Notes: generated by a model from the sequence alone, not told the origin. 64,000 bases of DNA from Alteribacillus sp. YIM 98480 (GCF_009765375.1 NZ_VTOK01000001.1:186001-250000), one strand, 5' to 3'; positions 1 through 8,580 are shown, numbered from the stretch's first letter. Made by a program: numbers and translations.

Positions 1-257
1 TAAGCCCATATTATCTAGGACGGCTTTTTAAAAAGATCGCGTTAGAAACTCCACGCTGCTATTTAGAAAAAATACGAATAAACAAGGCTCTTCAGCTTCT
101 GAAAACGACTAATCTATCTATTGTGGATATTTGTTATGAAGCAGGATTCCAGAATTCTTCTAGTTTTTATCATGCTTTTCGAAAACACTTCCAGCAAACC
201 CCTCAACAATATAGAAAGACGTTTAGTCATAATGTCAAACGGACACTGGACATGTGA
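1..257 (+). CDS. AraC-family transcriptional regulator, C-terminal fragment
   Basis: The window opens inside a gene whose frame begins at base 3 and stops with TGA at 255-257. About 84 residues remain and they form the double helix-turn-helix DNA-binding domain of AraC/XylS regulators. The second helix-turn-helix is plain: an IVDICYEAGFQNSSSFYHAF segment is followed by FRKHFQQTPQQYRK, the usual family ending. The ligand-binding part lies outside the window, so the regulated pathway cannot be named. No strong terminator follows it. Confidence 0.85.
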   Translation, partial: SPYYLGRLFKKIALETPRCYLEKIRINKALQLLKTTNLSIVDICYEAGFQNSSSFYHAFRKHFQQTPQQYRKTFSHNVKRTLDM

Positions 258-508
258 GGTTTGTATGAATTGTTGTTAGTGTCGAGAGCTGCAATGGTGA
301 AAGCAGCTTGCACACATTATGATTCAGTATTTCTCTTATCTTGTCATCTTGAACCCGGGTGTTAGGAGGAGAGTAACTCGACTCTCTTTGAATCTAATCA
401 ACTTTCTCCAAAATTGTCATTTTTACACATTTCTATAGATTACTTCGCAAAATTCACAGTCAATTTTTGCTAAAATGAATACTAATTCATACCAGGGAGG
501 TTTCTCCT

Positions 509-1534
509 ATGAAAAAATGGCTGATCGGAGTCCTTTGTACAGCAGCGATTATGGTAATAGCAGCAGCGGCGATATCGAGCGAGTCTGCAGAAAACATCCA
601 GCCCGCTTTTACTGGAGAATTTACAGTAAATCACAACGGGCAGATTGCTTTCGTCTTAGAAGAAGAGCAGATGCAGGTGTTATATAAGCAAACAGAAAGC
701 GGCGTAAAGCGTGTATTTGAAGCTGATGAAGACCGGGAGATCAAAAGCCCTGTCTTTACTGAAGAGAACAACCTGTCATTTATTCATACGACCGGCTATC
801 CTCCCGAGCCGGAGGGAGAGCAGAAATTTCAGCTGGAGTACAGCGATGTTGTGCAGGTAGAAGGTGAAGATACGGATGAACTCGTCAGCATGCGCGGGGT
901 GATGACGGATCTTGTTGTAGATCCAACTCATGACAGGCTGATCATCGGCGGTATTCTGCTTAACATCGAGGAAGCGCCTCAAGAGGGATTCATTCCATAT
1001 TCTTCTTCTCTGCATACATTAGAACAAGATGGAACGCTGGAAGAAATCCGTTCGTTTGACGCGTATTCTCCAGATTCACTTCAGCTGAAAGAAGGCGGGG
1101 AAAACTTGCTGATGATTCTTCCAGATGATTTTGAAAACGTTACACCGGATTCCATGTTTGAATCTACTGATCGGATATACGAAATGAATATGGACAATCC
1201 GCAGTCACTAAAACTTGTTTCCGATGAGGATACCGAAATACCAATCAGTGAAGTAGTGATATCTCCGGACAACAGTAATCTTTTATTCCAGACTATCATG
1301 AACTGGAATGAAAGCGGTGACTATGAATATGATATGGTACAGTACGATCCGGATTTGATGACAGAGGGCAAGCGGCTCCACATCGATGACAGCGTAATGA
1401 ACGCAGAAGTACATAATGAAAACCTCTACTACATCAAAATGAGCCGAAATACAAACGGTTCTAACAAATATGCCTTGTTTCGTTTCGATTTAGCAAGCGG
1501 TGAAGAAGAACAGATCAATTTAATTTCACCTTAA
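509..1534 (+). CDS. Secreted or membrane-anchored protein, probable beta-propeller-like fold
   Basis: A 341-residue protein begins with a Lys-Lys start, a hydrophobic stretch (about residues 4-24) and an Ala-rich end resembling a signal peptide or N-terminal anchor, so it should act outside the membrane. The rest is acidic (many Asp and Glu) with recurring beta-strand-like segments such as NHNGQIAFVL, VDPTHDRLIIGG and ISPDNSNLLFQT. These resemble TolB/WD-type propeller blades. The start is fixed by a GGGAGG ribosome site about 8 bases upstream. I do not recognise a specific family and no catalytic motif is visible. The gene is monocistronic. Confidence 0.75.
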   Translation: MKKWLIGVLCTAAIMVIAAAAISSESAENIQPAFTGEFTVNHNGQIAFVLEEEQMQVLYKQTESGVKRVFEADEDREIKSPVFTEENNLSFIHTTGYPPEPEGEQKFQLEYSDVVQVEGEDTDELVSMRGVMTDLVVDPTHDRLIIGGILLNIEEAPQEGFIPYSSSLHTLEQDGTLEEIRSFDAYSPDSLQLKEGGENLLMILPDDFENVTPDSMFESTDRIYEMNMDNPQSLKLVSDEDTEIPISEVVISPDNSNLLFQTIMNWNESGDYEYDMVQYDPDLMTEGKRLHIDDSVMNAEVHNENLYYIKMSRNTNGSNKYALFRFDLASGEEEQINLISP

Positions 1535-2003
1535 AATGGGTTTTTTAAAGTATAAGCAAAACTTCGACTTGTGCCATAAGGACTGGCGTCAAGTCGAGTT
1601 TTTCGAATTATTATGCTTGGGGCAGCAGCGGCATAGCAGACAGGACATTATATTAGTAAAAGCACGTAAAAAAGAAAAATTTAAATTATTTGGGGAACGG
1701 TCTAGCCACTCCTCTGGAAAATTAGTATGTGATCATCGCGTTAATCGCCGGTGAAGGATTTGCCGGATCAGCGATGATGATGACGTATTTGCCGCTTTTT
1801 TCCTAACACGACCTAACTTTTCGTGGAATTGTTTACGAAAATGGACATAGAAGACACCATGAGAAGACACGACGATAAAGGCATTTATCGCAACACCACA
1901 AAAATTGCCCTTTGAACTTGCACTTCTTTTATTCCTCCCCCTTACAGAAGATTAAGTTATTTTCTCATTATTAAAAATAAGAGGCTAATAACCATCGCCG
2001 TTT
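1535..2003. other. Gene-free stretch with terminator and decayed coding remnant
   Basis: After the terminator at 1558-1603 this stretch has no supportable gene. Around 1731-1806 a GTG-initiated run of about 25 codons reads VIIALIAGEGFAG and ends at a stop. It resembles a membrane-segment fragment of a transporter (AGEG motifs are seen in OPT-type carriers), but it is too short to assign. The 72-codon open frame at 1536-1754 has no ribosome site and looks random. The region is best read as gene debris. Confidence 0.4.
1558..1603 (+). terminator. Rho-independent terminator-like hairpin
   Basis: The arms AAACTTCGACTTG and CAAGTCGAGTTTTT pair with one bulged base around an 18-base loop and end in a T-run, 24 bases after the stop of the secreted-protein gene at 509-1534. 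Confidence 0.6.
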
Positions 2004-2621
2004 TCACGTTACAATATTCAAGGCAAACTCAAGGTCAGCTTCTAGGTGTGATTTCATTAAATCACTGGCTTGTTCTGGTCTATGGTTTGCGATCGCTTCA
2101 CAGATATCGCCGTGTTCTTCTACGAGAAATGGACGTTTGTGGCTTACTACAGCGCGGCTGAACAAATAGATGATCGCTTGCATATGTTCGAAATTTTTAA
2201 TCATGATTGGGTTTCTGGATTCGCGGACGATCAGGTCATGAAATTGCTTATTGTAATAGATAATCTCTTCTGTATCCTTGTTGGTTTTCGCATAATGAAC
2301 ACAGGCTCGTAATTGTTCGATTTGGTCATCGATCATGTAACGGGCTGCTTTCTTTGCGGAAAAGCTTTCTATTAAGATACGCATTTCAAATAAGTGACGT
2401 ATATCTGTTTCGGTTGGTTTAAATACTTTTTTATTTTTAATTAATCCTTCCTGCTCAAGTCTTCTGATGGCCTCCCGGATCGGGGTGCGGCTCACGCCGA
2501 TGCTCTCTGCAAGATTCATTTCCGTCAGCTTTGTCCCGCCTTCGTATTCTCCATTCAGTATTTTATCTCTTATTTGTTTATATGCGTACAATTGTGACGT
2601 TTTCTTTTCATTTTTATTCAT
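2004..2621 (-). CDS. GntR-family regulator with FCD ligand-binding domain
   Basis: A 205-residue FadR/VanR-subfamily repressor. The N-terminal winged helix-turn-helix is seen in ESIGVSRTPIREAIRRLEQEGL (about residues 40-61). The all-helical FCD effector domain follows, with FEMRILIESFSAKKAA and a histidine-rich YNKQFHDLI segment typical of metal and acid binding. An AGGAG ribosome site fixes the ATG. The gene is divergent from the four-carbon acid-sugar operon beginning at 2961, and twin palindromes lie in front of that operon, so it most likely represses it and responds to a sugar acid. The effector is inferred only. Confidence 0.9.
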   Translation of the reverse strand: MNKNEKKTSQLYAYKQIRDKILNGEYEGGTKLTEMNLAESIGVSRTPIREAIRRLEQEGLIKNKKVFKPTETDIRHLFEMRILIESFSAKKAARYMIDDQIEQLRACVHYAKTNKDTEEIIYYNKQFHDLIVRESRNPIMIKNFEHMQAIIYLFSRAVVSHKRPFLVEEHGDICEAIANHRPEQASDLMKSHLEADLEFALNIVT

Positions 2622-2803
2622 ACTGATTCTCCTGTTCTATGATAGACAATCAAAACCGAATCCAGCATTCAGCCGGCATCGGGTACACGCGACGTCCCTA
2701 TAATGTCACGTGCTGGGGTGTTGCGGCATAGAGCTTCTATGTGTTGATGTGTACGTTTTTAAAAGACGTTCTTTTATACTTTAGCCGAATTCCGTTTTCA
2801 AGT

Positions 2804-2817
2804 TGTTAGCGCTTTTC
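2804..2817 (+). promoter_or_regulatory. cre-like catabolite control site
   Basis: TGTTAGCGCTTTTC matches the CcpA consensus TGNAANCGNWNNCA with two mismatches. It lies about 95 bases upstream of the operon -10 box. Carbon catabolite control of a sugar-acid operon would be expected, but this is a moderate match only. Confidence 0.4.
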
Positions 2818-2860
2818 TTATTATACATGAACAAACACCTTTCCGTACAATCTGAAATAA

Positions 2861-2894
2861 AATGTATACAAATTAACATAAAAATGTATACAAA
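2861..2894. promoter_or_regulatory. Twin TGTATACA operators for the GntR/FCD regulator
   Basis: Two copies of AATGTATACAAA contain the perfect palindrome TGTATACA at 2863-2870 and 2885-2892, 22 bases centre to centre, i.e. about two helical turns on the same DNA face. The GT-N2-AC core fits the GntR-family operator pattern. The downstream copy overlaps the -35 box of the acid-sugar operon, which predicts repression by the adjacent regulator. Confidence 0.75.
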
Positions 2895-2915
2895 ATAAAA
2901 TGATTGTATTATAAT
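2887..2915 (+). promoter_or_regulatory. Sigma-A-like promoter of the acid-sugar operon
   Basis: A consensus -10 box TATAAT at 2910-2915 is preceded, with a 17-base spacer, by TATACA at 2887-2892. The weak -35 box is buried in the second operator palindrome. Confidence 0.6.
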
Positions 2916-2960
2916 TCTATCCAGAACAACTTGAAAACAGTTACAAAAGGAGTTTTTGAT

Positions 2961-3857
2961 ATGCAGGTAGGATTTATTGGTCTCGGTATTATGGGAAAAC
3001 CTATGGCTTTGAATCTATTAAAAGCTGGGTTTTCTTTGAAAGCGTTTGATATTAGCGAAGAGGCAAAAAATGAGGTGAAAAAAGCAGGAGCTCAAGTAGT
3101 AGAGGATGCCAGCGCTGTAACAGAAAAAAGCGATATTGTTATTACGATGCTGCCCAATGCGGCCATTATTAATCAGGTGATTAACGAACAGCTTCTGCCA
3201 TATTTACACAAAGAAACAATTGTTGTTGATATGAGTTCTGTTTCACCCGTCGAATCAAAACAATGGGCGGAACAGTTGGCTGAAAAGAATGTAGAATTTA
3301 TTGACGCGCCGGTGAGCGGCGGAGAGCCAAAAGCAATAGATGGAACCCTTTCCATTATGGCAGGCGGAAGCGAATTTGCATTTGAAAAAGCACTGCCTGT
3401 GCTAAAAGCAATGGGACAAGACATAGTCCGAGTTGGAGAAGCCGGGGCTGGTTCTACAACAAAACTTGCCAATCAAATTCTTGTAAACGTTACAATGGCG
3501 GCGATGTCTGAAGCTGTTCTTCTCGCTTCTAAAGCAGGGGTTGATATTGAAAAAATGTATGAGGCCATTCGCGGTGGTCTGGCTGGAAGTAATGTACTTG
3601 ATGCCAAGATTCCGATGATTCTTGAGCGGAATTTTGAAGCTGGTGGACGCATTGATATTAATTTAAAAGATTTAACAAATGTCCTTGCAACCGGAAAAGA
3701 GATTGGCGCGCCGCTCCCGCTTACATCAGATGTCGCGGAAATGTTTCAGTCGCTCACATCACACGGTAAACAGACGATTGATCATTGTGGTGTTCTCCAA
3801 TACTATGAATCTTTATCGAATTATCAAGTACCAAAAGGTGGGAAGCAGAATGTCTAA
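2961..3857 (+). CDS. NAD-binding 3-hydroxyacid dehydrogenase, GarR/LtnD type
   Basis: A 298-residue beta-hydroxyacid dehydrogenase. It has an N-terminal Rossmann motif GFIGLGIMGKPMA, the substrate motif DAPVSGGEPKA, and the catalytic lysine segment GAGSTTKLANQILVN. The start at 2961 (MQVGFIG) has AAAGGAG nine bases upstream; an upstream in-frame ATG at 2904 overlaps the promoter and is rejected. With a DUF1537 kinase next to it, the likely role is oxidation of the C2 hydroxyl of a four-carbon sugar acid (L-threonate or D-erythronate), as known for LtnD, rather than tartronate-semialdehyde reduction. The 3' end overlaps the next gene by 8 bases. Confidence 0.85.
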   Translation: MQVGFIGLGIMGKPMALNLLKAGFSLKAFDISEEAKNEVKKAGAQVVEDASAVTEKSDIVITMLPNAAIINQVINEQLLPYLHKETIVVDMSSVSPVESKQWAEQLAEKNVEFIDAPVSGGEPKAIDGTLSIMAGGSEFAFEKALPVLKAMGQDIVRVGEAGAGSTTKLANQILVNVTMAAMSEAVLLASKAGVDIEKMYEAIRGGLAGSNVLDAKIPMILERNFEAGGRIDINLKDLTNVLATGKEIGAPLPLTSDVAEMFQSLTSHGKQTIDHCGVLQYYESLSNYQVPKGGKQNV

Positions 3858-5274
3858 TGTAAAAGAAATTGTCGATTCTTTACAGGAATATTCTACAGAA
3901 ACAATTAATGAATGCTTTGAAAGCCGCTTTAAAAATTTTCATCATAAAATTATCGCGCTCGATGATGATCCAACCGGCGTACAAACCGTCCATGACATTC
4001 CGGTCTTCACTGATTGGACAGAAGAAACGATCGAGCAGGCATTTGATGATCCAAGACAGCTCATTTTTATTTTAACGAATTCACGCTCTTTTTCAGAAGA
4101 AGAAACAAAAAAGGTCCATACGGATATTGCTGAAAGGATCGCACGTGTGTCAAAGAAAAAGGAAATGCCGTTTCTTCTTATAAGCCGAGGAGATTCAACA
4201 CTGCGCGGCCACTACCCGCTTGAAACGGAAGTGCTGAAAGATACGCTTGAGCGGGAAGGAGAGGACGCGATCGATGGTGAAATCATCATTCCATTTTTCC
4301 GTCAGGGAGGCCGACTGACCATCGGTGACGTACATTATATCCAGCAGGGGGAGACGTTTACGCCTGTTGGAGAAACAGAATTTGCTAAAGACCGCATGTT
4401 TGGTTTTCAAAGCAGCAATCTTGCTGCTTATGTCGAAGAAAAAACGGCTGGTCGGTTTCCGAAAGATAACATACAACGTGTAACGCTCTACGAATTGAGA
4501 AATCTTGAGTTTGAGGCTATAGAAGCAAAACTTATAGGTTTGAATCATTTTCAAAAGCTGATTGTCAACGCTGTAACCGATGAAGACATCCGGGTTTTCT
4601 GCACTGCTTTGTATGGTGCGCTTGCGAAAGGGAAGAAATTTCTATACCGGACGGCAGCAACATTTACAAAAGAAGTGGCCAATATATCATCAAAACCTTA
4701 TCTTAAGGCAGGTGATCTATATGAGAAGCGAAATAGCAATGGCGGATTAATTATTGTTGGATCGCATGTCCAGAAATCTACTGATCAGCTTAATGAATTA
4801 AAACAGCTTAAAAATATTGAGTTTGTCGAATTCTACTGTCCCGCAGTAAAAGAAGATGATGCATTCAAGCGGGAAACGGAAAGAGTGCAAAAGGTAATGA
4901 ACGAAAAAATAGCGGATGGAACCACGGTCTGTGTTTACACGTCACGCGAACGTCTTGATTTAGGTGAAGATCGAAGGGAAGAAGAGCTCGCGCTTTCCGT
5001 GAAAATATCTAATTCCGTAACGCAATTTGTCAAGCAATGTCAGCATGAACCGAAATTTGTTATCGCAAAGGGCGGTATAACATCAAGTGACGTAGGAACG
5101 AATGGATTAGAAGTGAAAAAAGCAGAAGTGCTTGGGCAGATTGCTCCGGGCATACCAGTTTGGCAAACCGGAAAGTACAGCCAATTCCCTGGCATTCCGT
5201 ATATCATTTTCCCTGGTAATGTTGGGAATAAAGAAACGTTAAAAGAAGTAGTCACCATTTTAGAAGAACAGTAA
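3850..5274 (+). CDS. Four-carbon acid sugar kinase (DUF1537 family, OtnK/DtnK-like)
   Basis: A 474-residue member of the DUF1537 family, known to phosphorylate 3-oxo-tetronates or D-threonate with ATP. The N-terminal substrate domain shows ALDDDPTGVQTVHD and RGDSTLRGHYPLE. The C-terminal nucleotide domain shows FVIAKGGITSSDV and FPGNVG. The start at 3850 (MSNVKEI) follows an AGGTGG site inside the upstream gene. A 57-codon in-frame extension back to 3679 overlaps the dehydrogenase and is rejected. Translational coupling with the dehydrogenase implies that the oxidised acid is its substrate. Confidence 0.85.
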   Translation: MSNVKEIVDSLQEYSTETINECFESRFKNFHHKIIALDDDPTGVQTVHDIPVFTDWTEETIEQAFDDPRQLIFILTNSRSFSEEETKKVHTDIAERIARVSKKKEMPFLLISRGDSTLRGHYPLETEVLKDTLEREGEDAIDGEIIIPFFRQGGRLTIGDVHYIQQGETFTPVGETEFAKDRMFGFQSSNLAAYVEEKTAGRFPKDNIQRVTLYELRNLEFEAIEAKLIGLNHFQKLIVNAVTDEDIRVFCTALYGALAKGKKFLYRTAATFTKEVANISSKPYLKAGDLYEKRNSNGGLIIVGSHVQKSTDQLNELKQLKNIEFVEFYCPAVKEDDAFKRETERVQKVMNEKIADGTTVCVYTSRERLDLGEDRREEELALSVKISNSVTQFVKQCQHEPKFVIAKGGITSSDVGTNGLEVKKAEVLGQIAPGIPVWQTGKYSQFPGIPYIIFPGNVGNKETLKEVVTILEEQ

Positions 5275-5289
5275 TCGGAGGTCTATACT

Positions 5290-6633
5290 ATGGAAGGAAA
5301 TATGTTAATTCTCGTCTTTATTCTTTCACTCGCTGCACTCTTTTATATGATTCTAAAGCTGAAAGTAGATCCTTTTATTTCTTTAATCGTTATTGCTTTT
5401 CTCACCTCACTTGTTTTAGGATTTGCGCCGGAAGACATTCCGGCACTCATCACCGAAGGGTTTGGAAGCACGCTCGTTGGGGTCGGAATCTTAATTGGGC
5501 TTGGCGTAGTATTTGGGCAATTGCTTGGCGCCTCAGGAGCAATTGAAAAAATAGCAGAAGCAGTTCTTAAAGTCTTTGGAATTAAACGCTCCCCTGCTGG
5601 TCTTTCCATTACGGGGATAGCTGTGTCGATCCCTGTTTTCTTTGACGCTGCTTTTGTCATCCTTAGTGGCTTGGTTAAAAGTTTAACGAAAAAAACCGGT
5701 ATTTCTATTGTATCGTTTGTAACCGCTTTAGGTGTCGGTCTCATTGTATCTCACAGCATGATTGCACCAACACCAGGTCCATTGATTGTTGCTGAAAACA
5801 CTGGATCGGAGCTTGGACTATTTATCGTATACGGGCTCATTTGTGCGATTCCGGCCACTATTGTCGGCGGATATATTTATGGAATGGCAATCGGTAAAAG
5901 AATTAAACCATCAATGGAAGACATAGAAGCACAGCTGCCAGAAAAAACAGATGCTCCCCGTAAAGAAATTTCAACAGGATTATCGTTTTTACTATTGGTA
6001 TTGCCGATTTTTCTCATCTTGTTAAACACTGTTGCGGGACTATGGGTTGACGAAGGTCCGGCTGCAAGTGTCCTCGGGTTTATCGGGGATAAAAACGTTG
6101 CTCTTCTCATCAGTGTCATTGTGGCAATTATTGTTTTGCGTCCTTATATTAGTACACCTTATTCTCAGCTTTATTCCGAAGCGATCAGCTCCGGGGGGAT
6201 GATCATTCTTATAACTGGTGCTGGTGGTGCATTTGGGGCTGTCATTAATGAGAGCGGAATAGGGGATTATCTCGTTGAAACGATGCAGAGTTGGAGTATT
6301 CCGGTCGTTTTGTTAGTGTTTATTTTCTCTCAAATACTCCGGGCTTCTCTAGGATCGGCGACCGTTGCTTTAGTAACGACATCGACTATCATGGGACCAA
6401 TGGCTGCTGATCTCGGTATTTCTCCTATATTAATGGGGCTTGCTATTTGTGCTGGTGCTATTGGTCTTTCACTCCCGAATGACTCTGGATTCTGGGTTGT
6501 CAATAAATTTGGAAGACTGACGATCCCACAAACAATACAGGCCTGGTCGATCGGTGGTTTTGTTGCTGGTGTCACCGCTCTGTTTATGGTCTTTCTGCTC
6601 AGCTTGTTCAGCGGAATTCTGCCAGGTTTATAA
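5290..6633 (+). CDS. GntP-family gluconate/sugar-acid:H+ symporter
   Basis: A 447-residue, highly hydrophobic protein with about 12-14 membrane segments. GntP-family features include GFGSTLVGVGILIGLGVVFGQLL near residues 56-80 (described in part), MIAPTPGPLIVA and ASLGSATVALVTT. A strong GGAGG site sits 8 bases before the ATG and 15 bases separate it from the kinase stop, so it is the third gene of the operon. It presumably imports the four-carbon sugar acid. A perfect terminator follows, so the operon ends here without an obvious aldolase or decarboxylase gene. Confidence 0.9.
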   Translation: MEGNMLILVFILSLAALFYMILKLKVDPFISLIVIAFLTSLVLGFAPEDIPALITEGFGSTLVGVGILIGLGVVFGQLLGASGAIEKIAEAVLKVFGIKRSPAGLSITGIAVSIPVFFDAAFVILSGLVKSLTKKTGISIVSFVTALGVGLIVSHSMIAPTPGPLIVAENTGSELGLFIVYGLICAIPATIVGGYIYGMAIGKRIKPSMEDIEAQLPEKTDAPRKEISTGLSFLLLVLPIFLILLNTVAGLWVDEGPAASVLGFIGDKNVALLISVIVAIIVLRPYISTPYSQLYSEAISSGGMIILITGAGGAFGAVINESGIGDYLVETMQSWSIPVVLLVFIFSQILRASLGSATVALVTTSTIMGPMAADLGISPILMGLAICAGAIGLSLPNDSGFWVVNKFGRLTIPQTIQAWSIGGFVAGVTALFMVFLLSLFSGILPGL

Positions 6634-6651
6634 GTCAAATTGAATCCATTG

Positions 6652-6692
6652 AAAAAACCCGAACGACAGGTACAATTCGTTCGGGTTTTTTT
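6652..6692 (+). terminator. Rho-independent terminator of the acid-sugar operon
   Basis: AAAAAACCCGAACGA pairs with TCGTTCGGGTTTTTT around a 10-base loop, giving a perfect stem with flanking A and T runs. Confidence 0.9.
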
Positions 6693-6738
6693 AAGAGTCG
6701 AGGGAAAAGCCCGGCTTCTTTTTTTAATACGAAATAAT

Positions 6739-6984
6739 TTAATTAAATAATACCGGAATTCGTTCAGGAATATGTATATCTTTTACGTTCATATACTTAT
6801 GCCGGCTGAAGATTGCAATACTTATCATCAACATGCCCACCAAACCGATAGAAATCAGATTAAACCATTCATCGGATGAATGTGGAAGATCTATAAACAG
6901 CACAACAATTCCTGCAAGAATAATAAAAACTGCTATAACAAATGCTGCTTTCATTTTGCGCTGATACATTGAAGCAATCATCAA
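6739..6984 (-). CDS. Small two-helix membrane protein, unknown function
   Basis: An 81-residue protein with two hydrophobic helices (about residues 12-32 and 42-60) joined by a short acidic loop, and a polar tail ending in RIPVLFN. A GGAG site lies 10 bases before the ATG. It is a convergent neighbour of the sugar-acid operon across its terminator. No family is recognised and nothing in the context suggests a role. Confidence 0.55.
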   Translation of the reverse strand: MMIASMYQRKMKAAFVIAVFIILAGIVVLFIDLPHSSDEWFNLISIGLVGMLMISIAIFSRHKYMNVKDIHIPERIPVLFN

Positions 6985-7394
6985 AAATCAACTCCAATAA
7001 TCGTCTTTAGTATAAGTTTGTATGATAGAGGTAAAGTATTCAATATTGCAATTTCTAGAAGTGTGTGTCTAGGAATTGATTTTTTTCTGTTCGAGATAAC
7101 TATATTTATATTATTTGATCTATGTCTTAGATTCAGCGCGTTGCTGCTCGAGTGATCACGATTTCTTTACTTAAAACGAACTTCCTCTTTAAAAGGATAT
7201 TGCGTTTTTGGTGAGTTGAAGCGCATGATTGTTTAAAATATTTTTGGTTATTTGAAACAATTAAAGTTAGTTTTTTGTATTCAATATGAGAAGAAGCTAT
7301 GGTTAGTGTGATCGGGAAGCAAAATTTAAAACGAAAGAACTATTAGTAATGAGAGGCACTCAAGTGTTTGATATAAAAGAGAGGAAGTGAAGAA
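6985..7394. other. Gene-free stretch, no structure recognised
   Basis: About 410 bases between two divergent small membrane-protein genes. It is AT-rich, contains no open frame with a ribosome site, and no convincing promoter or riboswitch was seen. Confidence 0.5.
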
Positions 7395-7622
7395 ATGAAA
7401 AAATACTTACTGTTTATCGTTAGTTTTGGCATACTGTACATTGTCTTTGAAATAATGTCAGGTATGATGCTTACATCTATGTATTTGTCTGATTTTTCTT
7501 ATCGGGAAGCTAATTTAAACCAAAAAGTGTCTTTTGGAACTCATTCATACCCTTTTCTTATGGGATTGTTAGCTGCCACTTTAGCATTTTTTATTGCACA
7601 AAAATCGTTTAATGAAAAATGA
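7395..7622 (+). CDS. Small membrane protein, unknown function
   Basis: A 75-residue protein with two membrane helices: an N-terminal one after MKK (about residues 4-28) and a C-terminal one (about 52-68), joined by a polar stretch. The GAGAGGAAG site 7-8 bases before the ATG supports translation. It is monocistronic and followed by a perfect 15-base inverted repeat. I do not recognise the family. Confidence 0.6.
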   Translation: MKKYLLFIVSFGILYIVFEIMSGMMLTSMYLSDFSYREANLNQKVSFGTHSYPFLMGLLAATLAFFIAQKSFNEK

Positions 7623-7673
7623 TTATAATACTTGCGGCTGTAAGGTTACTTCATTCTTGCCCTGACATAACAG

Positions 7674-7708
7674 AAGGTGGTCAACTTTTATATAAAGTTG
7701 ACCACCTT
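7674..7708. terminator. Perfect 15-bp inverted repeat between convergent genes
   Basis: AAGGTGGTCAACTTT at 7674-7688 is repeated inverted at 7694-7708 around a 5-base loop. It lies between convergent genes and has no long T-run on either side. It can act as a transcription barrier or mRNA 3' stabiliser; a classical terminator is less certain. Confidence 0.6.
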
Positions 7709-7735
7709 CGATTATTGTAGGAGTCATTACTAGTG

Positions 7736-8176
7736 TTAAAATTCTATATTCCCGTTTAGAGTCCCAGAACAGAAGCATTCTTCTTCTCCTTCACGGCATG
7801 CAATAGATAAAGTATGAACGTCACTCTCTAAAAGGATTAAACTTCCACCAACTGGAATCCTGAATAATATTTCTTCTTCATTTAGCTTTCTTACTATGAG
7901 AGTGATATTTTGAGAACAAGCATTAGTTATATGAATAGTAAGAAATATTGTATTAGGAATAGAAGACCAAAATAAAGGTTCAGGAAGCTCTGCACTAGGA
8001 AATCTAAATTCGGTAGATATATTATTTTTTAAAGGCTCTTCCTTTGATTTTCCCACAGTAGTGTGAATTTCAGGATTAATGTTAATAGAGCCTTTTATTC
8101 CTGTGGCTTTTGAGCTAGTATCAGATTTTGATTTGCGACTAGCTGAGCCGTTCTTAGTCTTGTTGGTTTTATTCAC
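7736..8176 (-). CDS. Possible spore-surface/appendage-type protein (weak DUF3992-like resemblance)
   Basis: From a GTG at 8176 with an ideal GGGGGA site five bases upstream, the product is 146 residues; the ATG at 8242 has no ribosome site. The N-terminal 55 residues are Lys/Ser/Thr/Asn-rich and look disordered. The remaining 90 are beta-rich: SIPNTIFLTIHITNACSQNITLI in part, a RIPVGGS turn, then SIACREGEEECFCSGTLNG with three Cys. The pattern of strand, PxGxS turn and terminal cysteines resembles the jelly-roll subunits of Bacillus endospore appendages. The resemblance is by eye only; it could be another secreted beta-sandwich protein. Confidence 0.5.
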   Translation of the reverse strand: MNKTNKTKNGSASRKSKSDTSSKATGIKGSININPEIHTTVGKSKEEPLKNNISTEFRFPSAELPEPLFWSSIPNTIFLTIHITNACSQNITLIVRKLNEEEILFRIPVGGSLILLESDVHTLSIACREGEEECFCSGTLNGNIEF

Positions 8177-8580
8177 ATTAATTCCCCCTGAACAAGATGG
8201 TAAAAAAACTATTATATTACATACTATGAGGATAGGTTGCATTTGAGTGGACGTACGAAGGACCTAGCAGGCATTCGGCTGATTCTAAATATGTTAAACA
8301 TTGAATTTATCGAATAAAGGAAGGGATTATAATCTGGAATAGTCATGCTATCATTTTAATTCAACTAGAGATAATGGAGAGAGAAGTAAAAAAAGTACGA
8401 AAACCACGATGCGACATCTGTTTGATAAAAATGTTTAGATATATTTAATCTAAAACAGTGTCTGCTGAAAAACTCCAGGATCCTGCTGGGACTTGAAGTT
8501 CATTTTCCAAAAGTGTGTTTCCGTTCAACGTTCAGCGGCTCGAATGCACATAATACCAGGAACACTCAGCCGCTTACGCT
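8177..8580. other. Gene-free stretch with possible mobile-element remnant
   Basis: No gene is visible. At 8458-8580 there is a more GC-rich block starting GTGTCTGCTGAAAAACTC, with AGCGGCT-type inverted arms near 8539 and 8570. It looks like the end of a decayed insertion sequence or a weak hairpin downstream of the permease gene. Confidence 0.35.

Larger units (their letters stand above)
2622..2960. other. Divergent intergenic control region
   Basis: This 339-base gap separates the regulator gene from the catabolic operon. It holds a cre-like site (2804-2817), two identical palindromes (2863-2870 and 2885-2892) and a promoter whose -35 box lies inside the second palindrome. No small gene is evident. 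Confidence 0.7.

Noticed and set aside
1731-1806. Possible OPT-type transporter fragment
   Set aside because: Only about 25 codons with an AGEG motif; too short to call a pseudogene of a named family.
3679-3849. 57-codon N-terminal extension of the DUF1537 kinase
   Set aside because: It lies wholly inside the dehydrogenase gene, is basic and unlike the family, and the start at 3850 has a proper ribosome site.
5343-5744. 133-codon minus-strand open frame opposite the GntP permease
   Set aside because: Antisense shadow rich in Pro and Lys, with no start signals.
8458-8580. Possible insertion-sequence end next to bceB
   Set aside because: No transposase remnant and no matching second end could be identified; kept only as a note on the gap.
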